DNA of 5,583 nucleotides. It comes from JBMNTQ01 sp050945815. Lineage in GTDB: Bacteria > Bacillota > Clostridia > Christensenellales > JBMNTQ01. The stretch spans positions 1 to 5,583 of the forward strand of contig JBMNTQ010000135.1 in assembly GCA_050945815.1 (NCBI GenBank), given 5' to 3'. Below, piece after piece: positions 1 through 5,431 of this stretch (its first letter is position 1; each line of letters opens with the position of its first letter). The notes beneath the pieces were generated by a model that made no database searches, was not told where the DNA came from, and saw nothing but the letters and a program-made list of their open reading frames with translations. Position numbers and translations under genes: made by a program.

Positions 1-364
1 GTCAAATATATGTTTATTATCAGTAAAATAATCTAAATAAACAGATATCCTATCAAAACAACAATTTAAGAAGTGTGTCCATAGAAAGCCCTCTTTTTAC
101 CGATTCTGCAGCAAGGCAGAAGGTTGTCCATATCTTACTATTTTCATGTGGTAAATCAATAAAACACCGTTTATCCTTTTAAGAATACAATGGAAGAAAC
201 ACCGAGAGCGTCGCGCTGATCAAAACCAAACCTATTTTTCATAAAAATGTAACCGCTTACATCCGTAAATGTAACCGCTTACATGTCATTTTTTAAGTTT
301 GTCTAGCATATGCTCCCAAATAGGATGCCTGTCATTCTGAATATAGAAAAGTGAGGAATCAAAA
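1..364. other. Gene-free control region upstream of the sugar-uptake operon
   Basis: I see no credible coding sequence here on either strand; short reading frames are broken by stops. It holds the tandem operators at 245-284, a 6-bp hairpin (TTCTGC/GCAGAA, 104-109 with 116-121) without a U tract, and the ribosome binding site GAGGAA at 353-358 that serves the gene at 365. No promoter stands out. TACAAT at 186-191 is a good -10 but has no -35. TTGTCT (299-304) and TAGGAT (321-326), 16 bp apart, match the consensus only 4 of 6 each. The start of the operon transcript is therefore not fixed. Confidence 0.7.
245..284. promoter_or_regulatory. Two tandem LacI-family / cre-like operators
   Basis: The 18-base sequence AAATGTAACCGCTTACAT occurs twice, at 245-262 and 267-284, separated by CCGT, giving a 22-bp period (about two helical turns). 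Each copy has perfect 6-bp arms ATGTAA/TTACAT around a central CpG, the hallmark of LacI-family operators. Each also fits the Gram-positive catabolite-responsive element consensus TGWAANCGNTNWCA. They lie 81-120 bp before the start of the sugar-binding-protein gene, so they very likely control the operon. Either a pathway-specific LacI-family repressor or CcpA could bind. Two identical copies on one face of the helix favour a dedicated regulator bound as two neighbouring dimers; no such gene lies in the window. Confidence 0.85.
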
Positions 365-1423
365 ATGAAAAAATGCTTAGCTCTAATCGTTGCACTCTTG
401 ATGTTGGTATGTTTGCTTTCCGCTTGCGGCGGCGAAACTGCCACCCCCGACGCCACCACAACAACAACCGATTCAACCCCAACAGCCGACACGACTCCCG
501 ACAAACCCAGCGAACCAGATTCGGGCAGTAAAGGAAAGATCGGCCTTCTACCTATGACACTGGACAATGAATACTATGTTATCCAGAAAAACGGCGCACA
601 GAAAGCCTGCGATGAGCTGGGCTATGAACTTGTTTGCCAGTCCGGTACCAGTCACTCCGACCTAGCGGCACAGCTCAGTATCATGGAAACGATGATAGAG
701 TCGGGCGTGAAGGGTATCATTGCGAACCCGGTGAGCAACGAAGGCATCGTAGAGGCGATCAAGAAAGCAAACGCTGCGGGTATTCCAGTCATTCTCGTCG
801 ACGCAACTGTCGACAACTTTAAAGGGTACGACGTAGATGTGCTGACCTTCCTTGGCAGCGACAACTACGAAGGCGGCGTTGTCGGCGGCGAATATTGCCT
901 CAGCCTAGCAGCGCAAAGTGACGAACCGCTGAAAGTTGTCGTGCTGGAAGGCGTACCCGGCGCCACCTATTCCGAGCTGCGTACACAGGGCTTTAAAGAA
1001 ACAGTTGGCGATCAAGTGGAAATCGTTGCCAGCCAGTCGGCGAATTCAGACTTTAACGAAGGAGCCGATGTCATGACCAACATCATTACAGCAAATCCGG
1101 GCGGAGTCGATTTTGTGTTCAGCTGCAACGACCTCATGGCAATGGGCGCATATTCTTCCCTGCAAGCTGCCGGCATAAAGGACGTTGTAATCTGCGGGTT
1201 TGACGGAGTCTCCGATGCCCTCAAATCCATCCAGAAAGGTGAACTAACCGCTTCGGTAGCACAGGTTCCGGGAGAGATGGGCCGCCTAGGTGTCGAGCTG
1301 ATTGACGCCTATATCAATGGCGAAACAATCGAGCAAACTACGATTACCCCAGTAACGCTCGTCGATGATTCCAACGTGGATGACTTTGCTGAAACCTATG
1401 TAAATCCGTTCCTCGACAAATAA
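365..1423 (+). CDS. Sugar ABC transporter substrate-binding lipoprotein (RbsB-like, CUT2 class)
   Basis: This 352-residue protein captures a sugar or polyol outside the membrane and delivers it to the permease encoded downstream. A lipoprotein signal occupies residues 1-21 (MKK, hydrophobic core, lipobox LSAC with Cys21 as lipidation site). A Thr/Asp/Pro-rich tether follows (about 22-56), then a type I periplasmic-binding fold (about 57-335). Compared from memory with E. coli RbsB, several ligand-contact positions are kept: Asn68, Tyr70/Tyr71 for the stacking Phe pair, Asp146, Arg206, Asn255 (in CND), Asp280 (in GFDG) and Gln300. The Arg of the Asp-Arg pair is Ala147, and the third stacking Phe appears to be Ser228. 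The ligand is therefore probably sugar-like but not clearly ribose. The start is fixed by GAGGAA (353-358), 6 nt before ATG. It is the first gene of the operon, behind the tandem operators. Family assignment is secure; substrate is unknown. Confidence 0.95.
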   Translation: MKKCLALIVALLMLVCLLSACGGETATPDATTTTTDSTPTADTTPDKPSEPDSGSKGKIGLLPMTLDNEYYVIQKNGAQKACDELGYELVCQSGTSHSDLAAQLSIMETMIESGVKGIIANPVSNEGIVEAIKKANAAGIPVILVDATVDNFKGYDVDVLTFLGSDNYEGGVVGGEYCLSLAAQSDEPLKVVVLEGVPGATYSELRTQGFKETVGDQVEIVASQSANSDFNEGADVMTNIITANPGGVDFVFSCNDLMAMGAYSSLQAAGIKDVVICGFDGVSDALKSIQKGELTASVAQVPGEMGRLGVELIDAYINGETIEQTTITPVTLVDDSNVDDFAETYVNPFLDK

Positions 1424-1431
1424 AGAACATA

Positions 1432-1464
1432 GCGCATGCAGCCCGAGAATCGGGTTGCATGCGC
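1432..1464 (+). promoter_or_regulatory. Intercistronic 15-bp hairpin after the binding-protein gene
   Basis: The 5' arm 1432-1446 pairs with 1450-1464 around a GAA loop. Fifteen pairs form, with a single G-U wobble (1441 with 1455) and no mismatch. The hairpin starts 8 nt after the TAA of the binding-protein gene. The 3' flank CTTATTAC is only weakly U-rich, so this is not a strong intrinsic terminator. Such structures between binding-protein and ATPase genes commonly protect the upstream mRNA from 3' exonucleases or cause partial termination, so that binding protein outnumbers transporter; that role here is inferred. Confidence 0.8.
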
Positions 1465-1504
1465 CTTATTACAATCGACATAAAACACCATTCGGAGGAA
1501 GCGT

Positions 1505-2992
1505 ATGGAGCCTATTATTCGCATGAACCAAATATCCAAGGTATTCCCCGGGGTCGTTGCCCTCGATAATGTGGATTTCGAATTGTTTCCCGGCGAAGTG
1601 CATGTGCTTCTAGGAGCGAATGGTGCGGGAAAATCCACGCTAATGAAAGTTCTCTCGGGCGCATATGTTCAAACCAGCGGCACGATTGAAATGAATGGTC
1701 AACTCGTGCACATCAGAAAGCCGGAGGACTCATTAAAGCTGGGAATCCGTATCATTTACCAGGAGCTGATGTTGAACGATCTTGCCACCGTTACAGAAAA
1801 CATCTTTTTAGGTGAGGAAATCCGAAAAGGCGGTTTGATCGACTGGAAAGCGATGCACCAACAAACACGCCAGAAAATCGAAGAACTGAACTACGACCTG
1901 GAACCGACTGCCCGGGTAGGCGACTTGGGAATCGCTAAAAAGCAGATTGTAGAAATTATAAAGGCCTTGCGTGGCGAATCAAAAGTAGTCGTATTCGACG
2001 AACCGACAGCAGCGCTCTCGCCCAATGAGATAGACATACTCTTTGAAATCATTCGAGGCTTACAAGCAAAAGGCATTGGCATTATCTATATTTCCCACAG
2101 GCTTTCGGAAATCAATGAAATCGGCGACCGCATCACCATACTTCGAGACGGGAAAAAAATCTACACAGGAGATATGGCCAGTGTCACCCACGAAGATATC
2201 GTCCGGATGATATCCGGCAAAGAACTCGTATACGAGGAACACATTTCCCATGCAACCGATGAAATCATTCTGGAAACAAAAGGCCTGCGAACCAGTATGA
2301 ACCACGACGAGGGGATCAGCCTACAGCTTAGAAAAGGAGAAATCTTAGGTATTACCGGCTTGGTGGGCGCAGGAAAAACGGAGCTCGCTCGCTCCATGTG
2401 CGGCATCGACAACGTACACAACGGAAAGATCTGGATAAACAACCGCGAAATTCATAGTTCCTCTCCTTCGCATGTCATTAGCGGCGGCGTGGTCTACCTG
2501 AGCGAAGACCGACGCGGAGAAGGATTAATTGTCGGAAACTCCGTTGCCGAAAACATTTCCCTTGCGTCTATGAGGAAGGTCCTGAAAAACAATCTGATCA
2601 GCTTTAAAAAAGAAACTAAAGTAGCTGGAGAATACATCGACCTGATCAATATAAAAACGCCTGGTGTCAAAACGCCTGCCCGCGATCTATCGGGCGGAAA
2701 CCAGCAAAAGGTCGTCGTTGCGAAGTGGCTTTTTAACGACGCCGATGTATTGGTATTCGACGAACCGACCCGCGGCATCGACGTAGGCGCAAAAGAAGAA
2801 ATATATAAAATCCTGTTTGAGCTTGTAAGCCGCGGGAAGTCTATCATCGTTATTTCTTCCGATACTGAGGAAATTCTGCGTGTATCCGATCGGGTCCTTG
2901 TTATGAAAGACGGAAAGTTGATCGCGGAACTAGCAGGAGAAAAAATCACCAAAGAAAGAATACTAAGCTGTTCACTGGGGGTAGTCATATGA
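1505..2992 (+). CDS. Sugar ABC transporter ATP-binding protein, two nucleotide-binding domains (RbsA/MglA type)
   Basis: This 495-residue cytoplasmic ATPase powers sugar import through the adjacent permease. It has the CUT2 two-cassette layout. Domain 1 (about 4-240) shows Walker A GANGAGKST (37-45), Q-loop Gln86, a degenerate signature LGIAKKQ (141-147), Walker B VVVFDEPT (161-168) and H-loop His198. Domain 2 (about 253-490) shows Walker A GLVGAGKT (285-292), the family motif SEDRR (333-337), the full signature LSGGNQQK (395-402), Walker B VLVFDEPTRG (415-424) and SSD (451-453) where an H-loop would be. The length is normal for the family. Domain 2 keeps Lys291, whereas RbsA and AraG have Arg there. 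The start is supported by GGAGGAA (1494-1500) just before ATG. The stop overlaps the permease start by 4 bp (ATGA), so the two are probably translationally coupled. Confidence 0.97.
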   Translation: MEPIIRMNQISKVFPGVVALDNVDFELFPGEVHVLLGANGAGKSTLMKVLSGAYVQTSGTIEMNGQLVHIRKPEDSLKLGIRIIYQELMLNDLATVTENIFLGEEIRKGGLIDWKAMHQQTRQKIEELNYDLEPTARVGDLGIAKKQIVEIIKALRGESKVVVFDEPTAALSPNEIDILFEIIRGLQAKGIGIIYISHRLSEINEIGDRITILRDGKKIYTGDMASVTHEDIVRMISGKELVYEEHISHATDEIILETKGLRTSMNHDEGISLQLRKGEILGITGLVGAGKTELARSMCGIDNVHNGKIWINNREIHSSSPSHVISGGVVYLSEDRRGEGLIVGNSVAENISLASMRKVLKNNLISFKKETKVAGEYIDLINIKTPGVKTPARDLSGGNQQKVVVAKWLFNDADVLVFDEPTRGIDVGAKEEIYKILFELVSRGKSIIVISSDTEEILRVSDRVLVMKDGKLIAELAGEKITKERILSCSLGVVI

Positions 2993-3984
2993 ATAACGAA
3001 ATGAAACAAACGTCCAAAAGGGCAACTCTAGGCGAAACCGGTGTTTCGGGTACATTGCGCAACATTCTGTTAAAGTACGGGATCTATATCGCGTTTATCG
3101 TCATATTCATTGTGTTTAGCCTTTCAAATCAAAGCTTTCTCACGCCAACCAATATACGTAATATCGTTGTCCAATGCGCGTTTATTGCTGTTGCCGGCGT
3201 CGGGCAAACCCTGGTCATCCTGACCGGAGGAATCGACCTTAGCATAAGCTCCCTCCTCAGCCTAACGGGAGTCATAATGGGGTATGCGGCAATCTCGGGC
3301 ATGGGTCTTACAGCGCTCATCTTTCTCGCCCTTATCCTAGGCCTCGTGGTAGGAGCCACAAACGGTGTACTGGTCGGTGTCTTGAAGATGCCTCCCTTCG
3401 TTGTGACTTTAGGCACCCAGGGAATATGCCGGGGCGTTGCGCTTGTCATATCCCAAGGAAGCCCCTTCTCCCAGTTCCCGGAAGGCTTCGGATTTTGGGG
3501 CGGCGGATACATTGGTGAATTTCCCGTCATCATTTTCGCAGTAATCATTGTATACCTGTTGGCTTGGCTGTTCACAACCCGCACCCGAACCGGGCGCTAT
3601 ATTTATGCAATCGGAGGCAACCGCGAAGCAGCACGGGTTTCTGGTGTCAATGTAGCGAAAATCGAAACAATCGCCTACACTCTGTGCGGCCTGGTTGTCG
3701 CATTCGCGGGAATTTTACTGACCTCCCGGTTGAATTTTGCCACGCCCACAGCCGGAGACGGGTATGAGCTGGAAACCGTTACAGCAGTTGTCATCGGTGG
3801 CACCATGATGTCCGGCGGCAAGGGCAACGTTCTGAAAACCTTTATAGGCGCGCTGCTCTTGTATACCTTGAAAAACGGTCTCACCATCAACAACGTATCA
3901 TCCTACTACCAAAACATTCTAACCGGGGTTGTTCTTATAGCAGCCGTATTCTTAGATACGCTCAAGAACAAAAAGAGAATCTAA
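2989..3984 (+). CDS. Sugar ABC transporter permease (RbsC-like, CUT2 class)
   Basis: This 331-residue inner-membrane protein should form the dimeric channel for the imported sugar. Hydrophobic segments occur near residues 28-46, 59-79, 86-104, 107-131, 136-155, 177-196, 225-246, 263-276, 279-297 and 307-324, consistent with the 8-10 spans of this family. Family motifs seen are GGIDLS (80-85), the cytoplasmic ATPase-coupling loop AIGGNREAARVSGV (207-220), and AVVIGGTMMSGGKGN (266-280). The ATG lies inside the ATGA overlap with the ATPase gene. Its own ribosome site (GGGGG near 2977-2981) is modest, so coupling to upstream translation is likely. An in-frame ATG at 3001 is a possible alternative start. 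The 20-residue hydrophilic N-terminus is cytoplasmic by inference. No truncation or frameshift is visible. Confidence 0.96.
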   Translation: MNNEMKQTSKRATLGETGVSGTLRNILLKYGIYIAFIVIFIVFSLSNQSFLTPTNIRNIVVQCAFIAVAGVGQTLVILTGGIDLSISSLLSLTGVIMGYAAISGMGLTALIFLALILGLVVGATNGVLVGVLKMPPFVVTLGTQGICRGVALVISQGSPFSQFPEGFGFWGGGYIGEFPVIIFAVIIVYLLAWLFTTRTRTGRYIYAIGGNREAARVSGVNVAKIETIAYTLCGLVVAFAGILLTSRLNFATPTAGDGYELETVTAVVIGGTMMSGGKGNVLKTFIGALLLYTLKNGLTINNVSSYYQNILTGVVLIAAVFLDTLKNKKRI

Positions 3985-4009
3985 ATCACACGAAAGGAAG
4001 GAACCGATC

Positions 4010-5050
4010 ATGCCAGAAACAATGGATGCGATTGTCTTTAAAGAAGAGGGGAAATATGCATTTGAGAAGGTCCCCATACCCCGCATAAAGCACAGAAACG
4101 ACGTGCTGATAAAGGTGGAAGTCGTCTCCATATGCGGAACGGACGTCAATATGCTCAAGGTGCCGCAAGCCATGCCCGCAGATATAGGGGTTGTGTTGGG
4201 GCATGAGTGTGTGGGCGAGATCATAGAAACCGGAGAAGATGTAACGGCCTATAAAGTAACAGACCGGGTAACCATGATCCCGAATATTGAGTGTGGAAAA
4301 TGTTATATGTGCCGAAATGGTCATCCAAATTTCTGCGAAGATATGCGGGTTTTAGGTGAAACGATGGATGGCGCGCTGGCACAATATGTAGTCGTCCCGG
4401 AAAACGTGCTGGTCAAGGTAAAAAAAGATACGCCCGCCCATCTTGCGGTAATTGCCGAGCCTCTCTGCTGCGTGCTGGGGGGAATCCATAAAATCCAGTT
4501 TATCCCGGGGCAAACCGCACTCATTATCGGCGCCGGCACAACGGGCATGCTATACTTGGCCCTGTTAAAAGCCAGCGGCGCAAGTAAAATACTGGTATCC
4601 GAACCGTCTGCCTTTCGGCGGGAGATGGCGAAAAAAATGGGTGCAACCCATACGATCGATCCAAAAAAGGAAGACCCTGTGAAAGTCGCCATGCAGGAAA
4701 CCCAAGGCCGCGGAGTCGATGTAGTTATCGACGCAGTCGGTTCCTTGCTGCCCGATACAGTTGCGTGCGCAAAGCGGGGAGGCAAAGTTCTCTTGTTCGG
4801 CTGCGATACAGCAAGCCACCAGTCCTTGCGCCAATTCGATATCGTGTGGAAAGGGCTTACGGTATATGGAAATTTCATCGGCCCTTACAAGCTATTCGAA
4901 GCTATGGATTTGGTTGAAAGCGGCGTCATAACCGACGCTCTCGAGATCATGGTAACGCATAAACTGCCCCTGCGAGACTTTGGCAAAGCCCTCTCCAGCA
5001 TCCATCATGGCATCGGAGTGGAAGTTGTATTGTACCCTTGGCAGGAATAA
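4010..5050 (+). CDS. Zinc-dependent medium-chain alcohol/polyol dehydrogenase
   Basis: This 346-residue cytoplasmic enzyme should oxidise a hydroxyl of a polyol, sugar or related alcohol with a nicotinamide cofactor. The catalytic zinc site is recognisable as Cys42 (in CGTD), His65-Glu66 (in GHE) and Glu150 (in AEPLCC). The structural zinc site is the four Cys at 95, 98, 101 and 109. The Rossmann motif GAGTTG (174-179) is followed by Glu198 at the end of strand 2 with Arg203/Arg204 nearby, which suggests NAD rather than NADP. Length and motifs resemble sorbitol, threonine and galactitol-1-phosphate dehydrogenases, and the sequence does not decide among them. The gene lies 25 bp after the permease gene with a good ribosome site (AAGGAAGG, 3994-4001), so it is most simply the first catabolic step for the imported compound. 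With no kinase nearby, oxidation of the free polyol is favoured. Confidence 0.94.
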   Translation: MPETMDAIVFKEEGKYAFEKVPIPRIKHRNDVLIKVEVVSICGTDVNMLKVPQAMPADIGVVLGHECVGEIIETGEDVTAYKVTDRVTMIPNIECGKCYMCRNGHPNFCEDMRVLGETMDGALAQYVVVPENVLVKVKKDTPAHLAVIAEPLCCVLGGIHKIQFIPGQTALIIGAGTTGMLYLALLKASGASKILVSEPSAFRREMAKKMGATHTIDPKKEDPVKVAMQETQGRGVDVVIDAVGSLLPDTVACAKRGGKVLLFGCDTASHQSLRQFDIVWKGLTVYGNFIGPYKLFEAMDLVESGVITDALEIMVTHKLPLRDFGKALSSIHHGIGVEVVLYPWQE

Positions 5051-5155
5051 TCCGTTTGCAGCGGAAATCCCGCTCCTCTCCAGCGCCCTATCACGGCCAC
5101 ATCGCCGTTACCGGAGCCTCGGTAACGGCGTCCATCGGCCTAAAACTGCCCCGGC
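5051..5155 (+). other. Operon 3' region with GC-rich hairpins, no canonical terminator
   Basis: Two inverted repeats follow the dehydrogenase stop. A small one pairs 5060-5064 with 5070-5074. A strong one pairs CGCCGTTACCG (5103-5113) with CGGTAACGGCG (5120-5130), eleven perfect pairs around a 6-nt loop. GGCC at 5095-5098 can pair with GGCC at 5137-5140 to extend it across an internal loop. No U run follows, so it is not a textbook intrinsic terminator on either strand. It may mark a factor-dependent end or a processed, protected 3' end of the operon mRNA. Confidence 0.6.
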
Positions 5156-5184
5156 TTTACAAATCATAATAATGCATGTATAAT
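5156..5184 (+). promoter_or_regulatory. Near-consensus housekeeping (sigma-A/sigma-70) promoter
   Basis: The -35 box TTTACA (5156-5161, five of six consensus) is followed by exactly 17 bp and the perfect -10 box TATAAT (5179-5184). Transcription should start near 5190-5192, about 240 nt before the helicase start codon. No better promoter is seen between here and 5432. This makes the helicase a transcription unit separate from the sugar operon and creates an unusually long leader. Confidence 0.85.
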
Positions 5185-5190
5185 AGTCTA

Positions 5191-5431
5191 GTATTATAAA
5201 GTACCGTTTGCGAATCGTCCGCAAGGCTTCCCAATGAACAAAACCGCGCTTTTTACAAGTCGTATTTATAATACAATCGGCATACGAATTGAGACGTGTG
5301 CGATGTATCGGGGCTTTCCGGCTCCGGCATATAAATACCGAAACTTGTGGCGTATTAACAAATTCGAAAGACTTTGCTATTCCGGCAGGGTCTTTATTTT
5401 TATGTAAACACCGGAAAAGAAAAGAGGAAAC
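5191..5431 (+). promoter_or_regulatory. Long structured 5' leader of the DEAD-box helicase gene (candidate cis-regulatory RNA)
   Basis: Hand folding gives several helices. A closing helix P1 pairs 5262-5270 with 5330-5338 (nine perfect pairs) and continues, past a small internal loop, as 5255-5260 with 5343-5348 (six perfect pairs). Inside it, P2 pairs 5276-5279 with 5301-5304 and 5281-5286 with 5295-5300, with one bulged G. P3 pairs 5308-5314 with 5321-5327 around loop UUUCCG. Together they form a three-way junction. Upstream, a 5-bp hairpin pairs 5208-5212 with 5220-5224. The 5' end (5191-5204) can pair with 5262-5274 and exclude P1. A terminator hairpin follows at 5367. It resembles no riboswitch consensus I know. 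Cold-induced control or helicase autoregulation are plausible but inferred. It could instead be a free-standing small RNA ending near 5403. Confidence 0.6.
5367..5403 (+). terminator. Intrinsic-terminator-like hairpin inside the helicase leader
   Basis: AAAGACTTTGC (5367-5377) pairs with GCAGGGTCTTT (5385-5395), eleven pairs of which two are U-G wobbles, around the 7-nt loop TATTCCG. It is followed immediately by ATTTTTAT (5396-5403). A hairpin plus U tract, 28 nt upstream of the helicase ATG and on the same strand, suggests premature termination of the leader transcript (attenuation), or the 3' end of a separate small RNA. Confidence 0.7.

Noticed and set aside
104..121. Hairpin TTCTGC/GCAGAA as a terminator of an upstream gene
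   Set aside because: Only 6 bp and no T run follows on either strand.
186..191. TACAAT as a -10 box
   Set aside because: No acceptable -35 at 16-18 bp and no extended -10.
245..284. Direct repeat considered as a CRISPR fragment
   Set aside because: Only two 18-bp units with a 4-bp spacer; the internal symmetry and central CpG indicate an operator.
299..326. Candidate promoter TTGTCT - 16 bp - TAGGAT for the sugar operon
   Set aside because: Both boxes match only 4 of 6 and it would put both operators upstream of the promoter; too weak to annotate.
2494..3009. 171-codon open frame on the minus strand
   Set aside because: It lies wholly opposite the ATPase gene, whose motifs are intact. Its translation is Ser/Arg/Pro-rich with no recognisable domain, as expected of an antisense shadow.
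4321..4878. 185-codon open frame on the minus strand
   Set aside because: It is antisense to the zinc dehydrogenase, which shows all catalytic and cofactor motifs; the minus frame has no recognisable domain.
5252..5277. Second promoter in the leader: TTTACA (5252-5257) with TACAAT (5272-5277) or TATAAT (5267-5272)
   Set aside because: Spacers of 14 and 9 bp are too short, and these bases are better explained by the RNA helices and by the promoter at 5156-5184.
5255..5348. Purine-type riboswitch
   Set aside because: The three-way junction and an AU-rich closing helix are suggestive, but the conserved junction sequence of that class (CUACC-type J2/3, CGACUA-type J3/1) and the complementary loops are absent.
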